The notes: a model not told the origin generated them from the letters alone. Shown: positions 43,245 to 52,016, counted from the first letter of the stretch. The stretch is DNA of 64,000 nucleotides from an uncultured Clostridia bacterium (GCA_947627345.1 CANQVS010000001.1:1-64000); one strand, 5' to 3'. A program made the numbers and translations.

Positions 43245-43598
43245 TTGAAAAAGTTGATTACAGCTATTATCTTATCAATTATTGCTGTATTCTCATTTGC
43301 AAGCTGCGGAATGGCTCAGGACGCGGCTGATGAGGCTACTGAAATGATGAACGACGCTTCCGATGGCGTTTCAGAGGCAGTTTCCGATGTTGATGACAAC
43401 AATGACAACAATAACAACAACGACAATAATGCCGATATGAACGGTAACGAAAGCAAAGCAGATGAAAATGCAAGCAATGTTGACGACAACAAAAGTAATG
43501 CCGATGACAGAGACGGTGATGCCGACGGTGAAGACGGCAGAGTTGATGACAATGACGGTATAATTGATAATGGCGACGACAACAAGAGTAATAACTAA
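43245..43598 (+). CDS. Small lipoprotein with Asp/Asn-rich acidic tail
   Basis: A 117-residue protein with a lipoprotein signal peptide (MKKLITAIILSIIAVFSFAS, Cys at residue 21, lipobox FASC), then a short helical segment and about 70 residues almost wholly of Asp, Asn, Gly, Glu and Ala. Parts of the tail (DDRDGDADGEDG) resemble DxDxDG calcium-binding loops, but could be plain low complexity. Start TTG 43245 is chosen because GAGGTGAT (43233-43240) precedes it; the open frame reaches back to 43209 without an RBS. Function unknown. Followed by a strong terminator. Confidence 0.75.
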   Translation: MKKLITAIILSIIAVFSFASCGMAQDAADEATEMMNDASDGVSEAVSDVDDNNDNNNNNDNNADMNGNESKADENASNVDDNKSNADDRDGDADGEDGRVDDNDGIIDNGDDNKSNN

Positions 43599-43630
43599 AA
43601 AACAGCAAGCATAAAGCTTGCTGTTTTACT
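43597..43630 (+). terminator. Terminator between the lipoprotein gene and sigE (convergent)
   Basis: Stem AAAACAGCAAGC/GCTTGCTGTTTT (43599-43610 with 43616-43627) with a 5-base loop, flanked by A and T runs, so it may act in both directions. Confidence 0.85.
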
Positions 43631-43686
43631 TTTATATATTTACATAGTTAGGAAATAAATTTATCAAAGTCCTTTTGAAGAAATAT

Positions 43687-44388
43687 TTAAACTATCTTTT
43701 CTAAATCTCGTTTCAATCTTTTAATAATTTTTTTTTCAAGTCTTGAAATATACGATTGTGATATTCCAAGATAATCAGCCACTTCCTTTTGCGTGTGTTC
43801 TTCTTTTCCGTTTAGACCGAATCTTAACTCCATAATAAGACATTCTCTGTCGTTTAAATTTGAAACCGCATTTAAAAGCTGATTACATTCAAGTTCTGTT
43901 TCAATGTCGCGGTTAATTATATCGGGGTCAGAGCCGAGAACATCGCACAATAAAAGCTCGTTTCCATCCCAATCGGTGTTGAGGGGTTCGTCAATACTTA
44001 TCTCATTTTTGAGTTGACTGCTTTTTCGTAAAAACATAAGTATTTCATTTTCAATACATCTTGAGGCATAAGTAGCAAGCTTGATATTTTTTTCGGGATT
44101 AAATGTGTTAACCGCTTTAATTAGTCCGATTGTGCCGATTGAAATTAAATCTTCAATATTTGCGCCCGCTGTTTCAAACCTTTTTGCAATATATACTACA
44201 AGCCTTAAATTATGTACAATAAGCTTTTCTTTGTAGCTTTCGTCGCCGTTTTTAATATGATTGATAACATCTGTTTCTTCTTCCTTTGTTAAAGGAGGCG
44301 GAAGAGTGTCACTTCCGCCAATATAAAATACCTGACTATCAGTAACAAATAATCTTAATATTTTTTCTTTTAAATCTTTCAGTCTCAT
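43687..44388 (-). CDS. sigE: Sporulation sigma factor SigE (pro-form)
   Basis: A 233-residue sigma factor of the sigma-70 family. The N-terminal pro-sequence (about 22 residues) ends before [13 protein letters not shown], which matches the region where SpoIIGA cleaves Bacillus pro-sigma-[14 protein letters not shown] and [19 protein letters not shown] are region 2, and [19 protein letters not shown] is region 4.2. It directs early mother-cell transcription, including spoIVA and sipL. Its protease gene spoIIGA lies immediately upstream, 4 bases apart. spoIIIG (sigG), which often follows, is absent. Confidence 0.97.
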   Translation of the reverse strand: MRLKDLKEKILRLFVTDSQVFYIGGSDTLPPPLTKEEETDVINHIKNGDESYKEKLIVHNLRLVVYIAKRFETAGANIEDLISIGTIGLIKAVNTFNPEKNIKLATYASRCIENEILMFLRKSSQLKNEISIDEPLNTDWDGNELLLCDVLGSDPDIINRDIETELECNQLLNAVSNLNDRECLIMELRFGLNGKEEHTQKEVADYLGISQSYISRLEKKIIKRLKRDLEKIV

Positions 44389-44392
44389 AAAA

Positions 44393-45193
44393 TCAATCCT
44401 TTACGATATTCTGCGGGATTAAACCTTTTATTTCATATTTAAAAATACCGTTACAAATCCCGATATATATTTCTTCGTTAACTTTTTTTTCGTCAATAAA
44501 AATTTCATCTGCTTTAAATCCGTATATAATTCCGTTTCCGCCCAGACTGTCAAACGGAATAACTCTCATAATTTTTTCATCTAAAACAATATTTTCAAGC
44601 TCGCTTTTTTCCGCGATTATTACGCTTGCTCCTGAAAACGGTTCTTTTACGTTGCAACCGCTGTCAGTTTTACATTTTATATTATATTCTTTGTTCTTAT
44701 ATAGAATTTTAACTTTATGTATTAAACTCGAACCCGTATGATTTTTGTAAAGCTTTTTAAAAAGAAAAAGTATAACATAAATGACAAATGTTAAGATAAT
44801 TAGCAACAATGGGGATATGTTAAAATAAACTGCATTGTTAATTATCATCATACCGCTTGGGGAAAAGGCAAGATAAATAAATATCATTGCGCCCGTATAT
44901 AACATTGAAATTATGACGAGCGTTGCCGAGGTTTTAAGAAAAAGATTTTTGTTTTTATATCCAAAGCAGATTAATGTCAGCACTAAGGATAATATAATAT
45001 CGACTATAAAATTTACAGGAAATTGATTAAACGGCAAAAAAGCGGTAAAGCTAAATATAGCTCCTAAAAAGGCGGAAAGCAAAAGTCGGGTATATTTTAT
45101 ATTTGTATGTATAATTCTTTTAACACATAATAACAGTACAAAATTTTCAAACATATTTATAAAGAAAAATACATCCGCATAAACTGTATGCAA
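44393..45193 (-). CDS. spoIIGA: Sigma-E processing aspartic protease SpoIIGA
   Basis: A 266-residue protein with about five N-terminal membrane helices (residues 8-150) and a C-terminal protease-like domain with [15 protein letters not shown], where the Asp is the likely catalytic residue (D-S/T-G motif). Activated by SpoIIR from the forespore, it cleaves pro-sigma-E. Shorter than the Bacillus protein (about 309). The longest frame begins at 45211; I choose TTG 45193 because AAGGGTGAT is placed right before it and the N-terminus [16 protein letters not shown] then fits the family. Upstream, TTTGTCAG (complement of 45223-45230) resembles a Spo0A box, with GATAAT nearer the gene. Confidence 0.88.
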   Translation of the reverse strand: MHTVYADVFFFINMFENFVLLLCVKRIIHTNIKYTRLLLSAFLGAIFSFTAFLPFNQFPVNFIVDIILSLVLTLICFGYKNKNLFLKTSATLVIISMLYTGAMIFIYLAFSPSGMMIINNAVYFNISPLLLIILTFVIYVILFLFKKLYKNHTGSSLIHKVKILYKNKEYNIKCKTDSGCNVKEPFSGASVIIAEKSELENIVLDEKIMRVIPFDSLGGNGIIYGFKADEIFIDEKKVNEEIYIGICNGIFKYEIKGLIPQNIVKD

Positions 45194-45262
45194 CTTAATC
45201 ACCCTTTGCAAATATTATCTCACTGACAAATTGTAAAGTGTGTCACAAAAAGGGAGAGCAAA

Positions 45263-45349
45263 ATGTTTCTTAATGTCATTTTAGGAGTATTTATAGGCGC
45301 CTTTATCGGCGCCGGCACGATGTCAATGTATAATTATTTCAGGAGGTAA
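45263..45349 (+). CDS. 28-residue membrane microprotein (DUF3789-like)
   Basis: ATG after AGGGAGAG, 28 residues: one hydrophobic helix with a glycine pattern (MFLNVILGVFIGAFIGAGTM) and a short basic end (YFRR). It resembles the very short DUF3789 membrane proteins of Firmicutes. Its last codons contain AGGAGG, the RBS of the next gene, so the two are coupled. Function unknown. It is too short to be certain, but start, RBS and coding pattern agree. Confidence 0.65.
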   Translation: MFLNVILGVFIGAFIGAGTMSMYNYFRR

Positions 45350-45352
45350 ATT

Positions 45353-45508
45353 ATGAAAGAGAAAAATGATGAAGTAAAGAAAAAGGCAGGAAAAACGGGC
45401 AAGAGTGCAGTTGAACTTATTAATGAAATTGTAGACAGAGCCCACGACTTTGCCGAGGATAAGCTTGATAAACTTGAAAGTAAATTTAATGATTTAACTG
45501 TTGATTAA
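45353..45508 (+). CDS. 51-residue charged helical microprotein
   Basis: ATG 6 bases after AGGAGG (45341-45346). It has a Lys-rich start, a continuous amphipathic helix (SAVELINEIVDRAHDFAEDK) and no Cys or membrane segment. It ends at a TAA right at a strong terminator. It looks like a genuine small protein coupled to the microprotein before it; no family is recognised. Confidence 0.65.
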   Translation: MKEKNDEVKKKAGKTGKSAVELINEIVDRAHDFAEDKLDKLESKFNDLTVD

Positions 45509-45541
45509 AAAAGCGTATGCACAGTTTGTGCATACGCTTTT
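45509..45541 (+). terminator. Terminator after the microprotein pair
   Basis: Perfect 14-bp stem AAAAGCGTATGCAC/GTGCATACGCTTTT (45509-45522 with 45528-45541), loop of 5. It overlaps the last base region of the 51-residue gene. Confidence 0.9.
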
Positions 45542-45594
45542 CTTATCTACGATTTTTGCAGAAAAATTTATAAATTTTTTTACAGACGTTAAAA

Positions 45595-46080
45595 AAATAT
45601 AAAGCAGAACCTGTCCTCTCTGTCCAAAATGAAATAGTGGAAGAGATGTGTGGGGGATATAGATATTAGATAGGGACTGAAATGTTTGAATAAATATAAA
45701 AGCAGAACCTGTCCTCTCTATCCAAAATGAAATAGTGGAAGAGATGTAAGGGGGATATATATTTCAGATAGGGACTGCAATATTTGCATAAATATAAAAG
45801 CAGAACCTGTCCTCTCTGTCCAAAATGAAATAGTAGAAGAGATGTATGGGGGATATATATTTCAGATAGGGACTGAAATGTTTGCATAGATTTAAAAGCA
45901 GAATCTGTCCTCTCTGTCCAAAATGAAATAGTGGAAGAGATGTGTGGGGGATATATATTTTAGATAGGGACTGCAATATTTGCATAAATATAAAAGCAGA
46001 ACATATCCTCTCTATCCAAAATGAAATAGTGGAAGAGATGTGTGGGGGATATATATTTCAGATAGGGACTGCAATATTTG
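45595..46080. repeat. Tandem array of five 98-bp repeats (non-coding)
   Basis: Units begin at 45601, 45699, 45797, 45895 and 45993 with an exact 98-base period; the last is cut after about 88 bases. Each begins AAAGCAGAACCTGTCCTCTC and contains GTCCAAAATGAAATAGTGGA, then GGGGGATAT and GATAGGGACTG. Copies differ by a few substitutions only. GTCC...CTATC near the start can pair with GATAGGGAC near the end of each unit. 98 is not a multiple of 3, so open frames across it shift from unit to unit; it is not a repeat protein. No genes are visible between 45542 and 46098. Confidence 0.95.
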
Positions 46081-46098
46081 ACGTGGATATATAAAAAT

Positions 46099-46986
46099 TC
46101 ACATTTGGAGATTTCTTTCGCCTGTAAAGGCCAAAGCCAGCATTCCGCAACCTACGTGAGTTCCGATTATAGGTCCAATATCAAAGATTAGAGCGTCTTT
46201 AACCAAAGGTTTAACTCTTTTTCTTAATTCTTTTGCGCCTTCAATATTGTCTGCGTGTCCGACAATCACGGTTTGATTTTTGTAGTCAAATCCATCTCTC
46301 TGCATTTTTTTAATAAGAGCGTCATAAACATTATTAGCGCCTCTTACTTTACCAACGTTTATAAGTTTACCGTCGTTATCAAGACTGATTATTGGTCTGA
46401 TTTGTAAAGCCTTTGCAAATGTAGCCGTAAAAGACGAAATTCTTCCGCCTCTTTTAAGGTGTTCAATATCTTCAACAATAAACCAGTGGCATACGTGCAT
46501 TTTAAGGTCCTCTGTATATTCTGCAAGCTCCTCCAAATCGGGCTTATCGTTTTTGAATTTATTTGCGACATAATACATAAGCAAACCTTGCCCTACAGAA
46601 GCGCATTTTGAATCAAGAATAGTTATACTGCGGTCGGGATATTTTTCAAGCAAATCTCTTTTGGCAATCCTGCTTGTATTAAAAGTTCCGCTTAAACCTG
46701 AAGTAAAGCAGATGTAAAGAATATCCTTTCCCTCTTTTAAAAACGGTTCAAAAAATTCTAAATAAGAATTATAACTAATCTGAGTTGTTTGTGACATAAT
46801 GCCGTTTTTTAAATTTGAATAAAATGTTTTCAAACTCATTTCTCTGCAATCCAAATAGTGGTTGTAGACCTTGTCCTGCATAAGAAACGCCAAGGGCATA
46901 ACCTCTAAGTTGCATTTTTTTGCAAAGTCAGCAGGCAAATCGCAGGTCGAGTCGGTCGTAAGAATATATTCTCCGTATTTACTCAT
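46099..46986 (-). CDS. DegV family fatty-acid-binding protein
   Basis: A 295-residue DegV protein: YILTTDSTCDLPADFAKK at the N-terminus, FTSGLSGTFNTSR (lipid head-group contact), LDSKCASVGQGL and IGTHVGCGMLAL at the C-terminus. DegV/FakB proteins present a fatty acid to the kinase FakA for phosphorylation; a FakA gene is not nearby. GGAGG (complement of 46992-46996) supports the ATG at 46986 over the longer frame ending at 47013. Confidence 0.93.
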   Translation of the reverse strand: MSKYGEYILTTDSTCDLPADFAKKCNLEVMPLAFLMQDKVYNHYLDCREMSLKTFYSNLKNGIMSQTTQISYNSYLEFFEPFLKEGKDILYICFTSGLSGTFNTSRIAKRDLLEKYPDRSITILDSKCASVGQGLLMYYVANKFKNDKPDLEELAEYTEDLKMHVCHWFIVEDIEHLKRGGRISSFTATFAKALQIRPIISLDNDGKLINVGKVRGANNVYDALIKKMQRDGFDYKNQTVIVGHADNIEGAKELRKRVKPLVKDALIFDIGPIIGTHVGCGMLALAFTGERNLQM

Positions 46987-47015
46987 AAGAACCTCCAAAG
47001 TAGATATATACATAA

Positions 47016-47044
47016 ATTATAATAAATCGAAAAATAAATGTCAA
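47016..47044 (-). promoter_or_regulatory. Promoter for degV (leftward)
   Basis: On the minus strand: TTGACA (complement of 47039-47044), 17-base spacer, TATAAT (complement of 47016-47021). It is close to consensus. Divergent from the PRC-barrel gene. Confidence 0.85.
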
Positions 47045-47060
47045 TAAAGAGGTGTTTAAT

Positions 47061-47348
47061 TTGAATTGCAGATTAGTAGAGCTTAGAAATAAAGAAGTCA
47101 TAAGCTGTGATAACGGATGCAGAATAGGGTGTGTTGACGATTTGGAGGTCGATACGTCAAACGCAAGAGTGAGGGCGATTGTTATTTACGGCAGACTTAA
47201 GTGCTTTGGACTTTTAGGCAGAAAGGATGATTGTGTTATCCCGTGGGAAAATATTGAGCTTATCGGAGAGGATACAATTCTTGTAAAATTTAAAATTGAC
47301 CGTCCTAAAAAACATAGAAAGAAAGGAGGATTTTTAAAATATATCTAA
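47061..47348 (+). CDS. YlmC/YmxH-type PRC-barrel protein
   Basis: A 95-residue small beta-barrel protein: MNCRLVELRNKEVISCDNGC, then GCVDDLEVD and LGRKDDCVIPWENIELIGED, matching the YlmC/YmxH family common in sporulating Firmicutes. Function unclear; relatives are expressed during sporulation. AAAGAGGTG at 47046-47054 points to the TTG at 47061 rather than the GTG at 47052, which lies inside the RBS. Ends Lys-rich. Confidence 0.85.
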   Translation: MNCRLVELRNKEVISCDNGCRIGCVDDLEVDTSNARVRAIVIYGRLKCFGLLGRKDDCVIPWENIELIGEDTILVKFKIDRPKKHRKKGGFLKYI

Positions 47349-47616
47349 AAAATAACTTTTCTACCTGTTTTAAAAAACTTTTTAATGTGTTTAATTTATT
47401 TTGTTAATTTTCTACAACAGTATTTTCATTTAAAAGAAATACAGTTACAAGAATTTTACTAAATGTCAGCATTGTAACCGTATTCAGGGGTATAGGGATT
47501 TGCAATTTTTTTAAATTTGTGTTTAAATGTCGTGGAAATGAAATTGTGTGAACAAAAAAATTAAGACGACTAAAGATACACAGCCAATTACGGCGTGTTC
47601 GATAGGAGGAATAGTT

Positions 47617-48408
47617 TTGAGACGTTCAAATTACAAGCATTCAAAAAATACCCCTGAAAGAAAGATGTACAAATACGCAAAGCCGAGAAAGAAAACCAAG
47701 AGAATTTCAAAGCTAAGCTCAATTATAGTTTCGGCTTTTATAGTTTTCGGCGTTGTGATTATTCCGAGTGTTACATACATTCAAGATGTTGAGGCTGTTA
47801 CAGAAATAAGAAATTATATTGTTGATGTTACAGAATGTTTAACAACTCAAAGTGAAAATAATAATGCTGAAAAAGTTGTTGTAGAAAAAAATACCGAAGA
47901 AACACAGAAGCCGACAAAAGCTGTAGAACCTGAAACGAATAAGCCTATAAAAAACGAGGATAATGATGCGGATGACAGCGAGTTAAATAAAACAGAGGAC
48001 GAAAGTCTTGTCGATTCCGAAAAGACGGATATGTCTTATGAACCCAAGCATATTTCTCTCTCATCATACGACAGAGAAAAACTTGAAAGACTTGTTATGG
48101 GCGAGGCAGGCGGACTTGGTTATACAGGCGCAGCGCTTGTAGCGCAAACAATTCGAGATACGATGGAACTTGAAAATACAAACTCTATAGATTATATTAT
48201 AAATTCATATCAGTACGAAGGAAGTACAGAGGGAGAGGCTACAAACGAAGTAAAAAATGCAGTTTCATACATATTTGACGAGGACGGTTACGCTGTCAGG
48301 CACAGAATACTTTACTTCTATGCGTCGGATGTAACTAATAGTGAATGGCACGAAACTCAGCAGTTTATCACGTCCTGCGGTAGCGAAAGGTTTTTTGACC
48401 GTTGGTAA
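47617..48408 (+). CDS. SleB-like cell wall hydrolase
   Basis: A 263-residue protein: basic N-terminus, one membrane helix (about residues 33-53), a disordered Glu/Thr/Asn linker (75-145) and a C-terminal Hydrolase_2 (SleB-type) domain with REKLERLVMGEAGGLGYTG, in which the Glu is the likely catalytic acid of the lytic transglycosylase. It may act on cortex or septal peptidoglycan. The frame is open from GTG 47548 (no RBS); AGGAGGA at 47604-47610 precedes the TTG at 47617, which is taken as start. The 268 bases before it hold no other gene that I can see. Confidence 0.85.
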   Translation: MRRSNYKHSKNTPERKMYKYAKPRKKTKRISKLSSIIVSAFIVFGVVIIPSVTYIQDVEAVTEIRNYIVDVTECLTTQSENNNAEKVVVEKNTEETQKPTKAVEPETNKPIKNEDNDADDSELNKTEDESLVDSEKTDMSYEPKHISLSSYDREKLERLVMGEAGGLGYTGAALVAQTIRDTMELENTNSIDYIINSYQYEGSTEGEATNEVKNAVSYIFDEDGYAVRHRILYFYASDVTNSEWHETQQFITSCGSERFFDRW

Positions 48409-48459
48409 AATATAATAGAAATCAAATAGAAATAAAAATCAGGTATTATCAAAAAATAC

Positions 48460-48487
48460 TTGATTTTTTTCTATTTTATGGTATAAT
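48460..48487 (+). promoter_or_regulatory. Promoter for rpsB-tsf
   Basis: TTGATT (48460-48465), 16-base spacer, TATAAT (48482-48487). It gives a leader of about 110 bases. Confidence 0.75.
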
Positions 48488-48489
48488 AT

Positions 48490-48595
48490 ATAGGCATTTC
48501 GCACGTTTGAGCCTATCGGTGAGGTGTACGGAAAGGATACATTCCGTAAAATATCCGATAAAATCAAGGCTCGGCGGAGGTTTAACCTAAGGAGG
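48490..48595 (+). ncRNA. Structured 5' leader of rpsB, possible autoregulatory RNA
   Basis: Three stacked helices can form: P1 GAGCC/GGCTC (48509-48513 with 48568-48572), P2 TATCGG/CCGATA (48514-48519 with 48555-48560) and P3 TACGGAA/TTCCGTA (48527-48533 with 48542-48548, loop of 8). A competing hairpin ATAGGC/GCCTAT (48490-48495 with 48511-48516) would disrupt P1 and P2. AAGGAGG at 48589-48595 is the rpsB RBS, and a second GGAGG lies at 48576-48580. Ribosomal protein S2 autoregulates through its leader in other bacteria; I cannot say whether this is a known motif. Confidence 0.6.
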
Positions 48596-48603
48596 AATTT
48601 ATT

Positions 48604-49341
48604 ATGGCAGCAGTATCCATGAAACAGCTTCTTGAAGCAGGTGTTCATTTTGGACATCAGACAAGACGTTGGAACCCGAAAATGGCGGAGTATATCTTTA
48701 CAGAGCGTAACGGTATCTACATTATTGACTTGCAGAAAACCGTTAAAAAGCTTGATGAGGCATATAACTTCGTAAAAGAATTATCAATGGAAGGCAAAAG
48801 CGTTCTCTTTGTTGGTACAAAAAAGCAGGCTCAAGACTCTATCAAAGAAGAGGCGGAGCGTGCAGGCGCATACTATGTTAACGCAAGATGGCTCGGCGGT
48901 ATGCTTACTAACTTCTCAACAATCCGCAAAAGGATCGCTCGTTTAAAACAGCTTAGAGCTATGCAGGAGGACGGCACATTCGACCTTCTTCCCAAAAAGG
49001 AAGTTATCAAGCTTAATCTTGAAATCGATAAGCTCGAGAAGTTTATGGGCGGTATTAAAGATATGCCCGAAATGCCCGGCGCAATGTTTATTGTAGACCC
49101 GAGAAAAGAAAAGATTGCAGTTGCGGAGGCTAAAAAGCTGGATATTCCCGTTATTGCTATTGTTGACACAAACTGTGACCCTGATGAAATTGATTATGTT
49201 ATCCCCGGAAACGATGACGCTATCCGTGCAGTAAAGCTTATTGCAGGCGCAATGGCTGACGCTATCATTGAGGGCCGTGAAGGTCAGATGGGCGCAGCGG
49301 CTGTTGAAGATGAAGATGAAGAAGAGGAAACAGAAGAATAA
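48604..49341 (+). CDS. rpsB: 30S ribosomal protein S2
   Basis: A 245-residue S2: [33 protein letters not shown], and an acidic C-terminal tail ([13 protein letters not shown]). It is a late-assembling protein of the small subunit. RBS AAGGAGG. It opens the conserved cluster rpsB-tsf-pyrH-frr-uppS-cdsA-dxr-rseP-ispG-polC. Confidence 0.98.
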   Translation: MAAVSMKQLLEAGVHFGHQTRRWNPKMAEYIFTERNGIYIIDLQKTVKKLDEAYNFVKELSMEGKSVLFVGTKKQAQDSIKEEAERAGAYYVNARWLGGMLTNFSTIRKRIARLKQLRAMQEDGTFDLLPKKEVIKLNLEIDKLEKFMGGIKDMPEMPGAMFIVDPRKEKIAVAEAKKLDIPVIAIVDTNCDPDEIDYVIPGNDDAIRAVKLIAGAMADAIIEGREGQMGAAAVEDEDEEEETEE

Positions 49342-49376
49342 TTATATTTTAATAAATATCGAAAGGATTGATATAA

Positions 49377-50285
49377 ATGAGTTTTACAGCTCAGGACGTT
49401 AAGGCGTTAAGAGAAAAGACCGGTTGCGGTATGATGGACTGCAAAAAGGCTCTTGTAGAGGCTGACGGTGATATGGACAAGGCAGTCGACATTCTTCGTG
49501 AGCAAGGTCTCGCTAAGGTTGCTAAAAAGGCGTCCAGAATTGCCGCGGAAGGCGTAGCATATGCTACAACCTCAGATGATAATAAAACAGGCGTAGTAGT
49601 TGAGGTTAATGCCGAGACAGACTTCGTTGCTAAGAATGCGGATTTTATTGCTTTTGTTGAAACAGTTGCAAAGACAATTTTAAATGAGAATCCCTCAGAC
49701 ATTGACGCTCTGTTAGCTCTTAAAGCTGACGGTATGGATGTAACTGTTGACGAGCTTTTGCGTGAAAAAATTCAGGTTATCGGAGAAAATATTAAAATAC
49801 GCCGTTTTACCCGCTTTGAGGGCGCTTGTGTATCATATGTACACGCAGGCGGTAAAATAGGTGTTCTTGTTAATTTTGATACAGATGTTTCGGATAAGGC
49901 CGAGTTTGTAACCTGCGGTAAGGATGTTGCAATGCAGATTGCCGCTTTAGGCACATTATATCTCAATCGTGACGAAGTACCGTCAGATGTAATCGAACAC
50001 GAGAAAGAGATTATGAGAGCGGAGGTTATCAACTCCGGAAAGCCTGAAGCTATTGCTGATAAAATTGTTATGGGAAAAATCAATAAATACTACAAGGAAA
50101 ACTGTCTTGTAGACCAGGAATTTGTAAAGGACAATAAGCAGACAGTTAAGCAGTATGTTGATTCCGTTGCAAAGAGCTTAGGCGGTAAAATCGAAATCAA
50201 GCAGTTCGTTCGTTTTGAAAAAGGCGAGGGACTTGAAAAGCGTCAGGACGACTTTGCGGCTGAAGTTGCTTCGATGACAAAATAA
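49377..50285 (+). CDS. tsf: Translation elongation factor Ts
   Basis: A 302-residue EF-Ts: VKALREKTGCGMMDCKKALV, then EVNAETDFVAKN (TDFV motif). It exchanges GDP on EF-Tu. Follows rpsB by 35 bases and is closed by the terminator at 50299; a UBA-like N-terminal domain and the full-length dimerisation region are present. Confidence 0.97.
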   Translation: MSFTAQDVKALREKTGCGMMDCKKALVEADGDMDKAVDILREQGLAKVAKKASRIAAEGVAYATTSDDNKTGVVVEVNAETDFVAKNADFIAFVETVAKTILNENPSDIDALLALKADGMDVTVDELLREKIQVIGENIKIRRFTRFEGACVSYVHAGGKIGVLVNFDTDVSDKAEFVTCGKDVAMQIAALGTLYLNRDEVPSDVIEHEKEIMRAEVINSGKPEAIADKIVMGKINKYYKENCLVDQEFVKDNKQTVKQYVDSVAKSLGGKIEIKQFVRFEKGEGLEKRQDDFAAEVASMTK

Positions 50286-50298
50286 TTTTTTAAGGTTT

Positions 50299-50331
50299 AA
50301 AAAGGTTATCTCATATGAGATAACCTTTTTT
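50299..50331 (+). terminator. Terminator after tsf
   Basis: Self-complementary stretch: AAAAAGGTTATCTCAT followed directly by ATGAGATAACCTTTTT (50299-50330). It forms a long stem ending in T residues and separates rpsB-tsf from pyrH. Confidence 0.9.
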
Positions 50332-50440
50332 GTTACAAAAATGTATCCAAAATATGGTTTATAATTCCTTTATAGCGTTATAATATTAGCGTGGTAGAGT
50401 AAAATTAATATAATTATATTTATATAATGGAGTGTAAAAA

Positions 50441-51145
50441 ATGGGACTTAAATATAAAAGAATTTTATTAAAGCTTTCGGGCGAATCTCTTGCAGGAGAT
50501 AAAAAACAGGGTATAGATTTCGATACCGTTACAAAAATATGCGAACCTGTTAAAAGACTTGTGGACGAGGGCGCACAAATTGCAATTGTCGTTGGAGGCG
50601 GTAACTTCTGGAGAGGAAGAAGCTCGGGTTCAATGGACAGAACAAGAGCCGACCATATCGGAATGCTTGCAACGGCAATAAACGCTTTGGGTGTTGCGGA
50701 CTCTCTTGAGGCTCTCGGAGTTGACGTGAGAGTTCAGACAGCCATCTCAATGCGTCAGGTTGCGGAGCTTTATATTCGCGGAAAGGCTATCCGCCATCTT
50801 GAAAAGGGCAGAGTTGTTGTATTCGGTTGCGGTACGGGAAATCCTTTCTTCAGCACAGATACGGCGGCGGCTTTAAGAGCAGCGGAGATTGACGCTGATA
50901 TTATTATGAAAGCTACTATGGTAGACGGCGTTTATGACTGTGACCCGAAAACTCATCCCAACGCTGTGAAATATGACCATATTACACATCACGAGGTTCT
51001 AAACAAAAGCCTTGCCGTTATGGACAGCACCGCGGCTTCTCTTTGTAAGGATAACGGTATAGCAATTTTAGTTTTCAGTATTGATGATCCCGAAAATATT
51101 TATAAAGCTGTTAAAGGAGAGAATATCGGTACTCTCGTCGATTAA
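50441..51145 (+). CDS. pyrH: UMP kinase
   Basis: A 234-residue amino acid kinase-fold UMP kinase: [43 protein letters not shown] and [13 protein letters not shown]. It converts UMP to UDP and is allosterically regulated by GTP and UTP. RBS GGAG. It starts a unit that continues into licD and frr. Confidence 0.97.
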   Translation: MGLKYKRILLKLSGESLAGDKKQGIDFDTVTKICEPVKRLVDEGAQIAIVVGGGNFWRGRSSGSMDRTRADHIGMLATAINALGVADSLEALGVDVRVQTAISMRQVAELYIRGKAIRHLEKGRVVVFGCGTGNPFFSTDTAAALRAAEIDADIIMKATMVDGVYDCDPKTHPNAVKYDHITHHEVLNKSLAVMDSTAASLCKDNGIAILVFSIDDPENIYKAVKGENIGTLVD

Positions 51146-51160
51146 TCATTAGGAATTATT

Positions 51161-51985
51161 ATGAAATTAATTGAAATGTCTGATAATCAACGTTCTGAAG
51201 TTAAAAAAGCAGAATTATTGATATTAAAAGAGTTAAATAGGATATGTCAAAAACACAATATAAAATATATGTTGTGTTACGGAAGTCTAATAGGTGCAAT
51301 TCGACATGGAGGCTATATTCCTTGGGATGATGACTTGGATGTTTGTATGCTTAGGAAGGATTATATCCGCTTTAAGGAAATATGTAAATCGGAACTTAAA
51401 GATGATTTTTTTTATCAATGTCAGGAGACTGATCCCGAGTATTTCCACTTGCTTGATAAAATAAGGTTAAATGGAACTGTATTTCGGGAAAGCTTTTTAT
51501 CTAAATATAAAATTCATCACGGAATTTATTTAGATATTTTTCCGGTCGATTATATCCCTGATAATAAACTTTTAAGAATTATACAGTATTACAAATTACA
51601 TTTTTACAGGACCGGTTTAATGGCTAAGTATTTAATGTTGGGTGCCAGAAAAGGAAAAAAGAAAATTTTATTTGCATTTTTAAGAGGTCTATATTTTTTC
51701 TTTCCGATAAAATATTTGTATAAAAAAGCTCAGGAAACGGCTATGAAATATGATGATAAACCTCGGAAAAAGGCTACATGTTTCTTTGGTGCGTACCATA
51801 AAAAAGATACTTTCGATGCAAATGTCTATGAGGATTTGGAACAACATACATTTGAAAATATAATGATATGGATACCCAAAGAGTATGATGTGTACCTTAG
51901 GACTATTTACGGAGACTATACTAAATTGCCACCTAAAGAACAACAGAATACTAACCATACGTTAACTGAACTAAAATTGAAATAA
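51161..51985 (+). CDS. LicD family phosphotransferase
   Basis: A 274-residue LicD protein with YMLCYGSLIGAIRHGGYIPW followed by DDDLDV (nucleotidyltransferase-like Gly-Ser and Asp cluster) and IYLDIFPVDYIPD. LicD proteins transfer phosphocholine or a similar phospho-group to glycans or teichoic acids; the donor here is unknown. RBS AGGA. It is visibly more A/T-rich than pyrH and frr, and it interrupts the otherwise conserved pyrH-frr pair, with an 18-bp palindrome behind it; probably acquired. No choline uptake or activation genes (licA, licB, licC) are present. Confidence 0.88.
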   Translation: MKLIEMSDNQRSEVKKAELLILKELNRICQKHNIKYMLCYGSLIGAIRHGGYIPWDDDLDVCMLRKDYIRFKEICKSELKDDFFYQCQETDPEYFHLLDKIRLNGTVFRESFLSKYKIHHGIYLDIFPVDYIPDNKLLRIIQYYKLHFYRTGLMAKYLMLGARKGKKKILFAFLRGLYFFFPIKYLYKKAQETAMKYDDKPRKKATCFFGAYHKKDTFDANVYEDLEQHTFENIMIWIPKEYDVYLRTIYGDYTKLPPKEQQNTNHTLTELKLK

Positions 51986-51998
51986 CGTGATATAAGTG

Positions 51999-52016
51999 AA
52001 TATAGATATCTATATT
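51999..52016. repeat. 18-bp perfect palindrome between licD and frr
   Basis: AATATAGATATCTATATT reads the same on both strands. It lies 14 bases after the licD stop and 40 before frr. It could be a small operator or an insertion scar; AT-rich, so chance is possible. Confidence 0.5.

Noticed and set aside
43316-43608. Minus-strand open frames rich in Ser/Leu or His/Arg opposite the lipoprotein gene
   Set aside because: They are mirror images of the Asp/Asn repeat codons; the plus-strand gene has an RBS, signal peptide and terminator.
45666-45985. Two minus-strand open frames of 73 codons in the tandem repeats
   Set aside because: The period of 98 shifts the frame each unit, so the peptide does not repeat; no RBS.
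45595-46080. 98-bp repeats as a CRISPR array
   Set aside because: The whole unit repeats; there are no unique spacers, and no cas genes are present.
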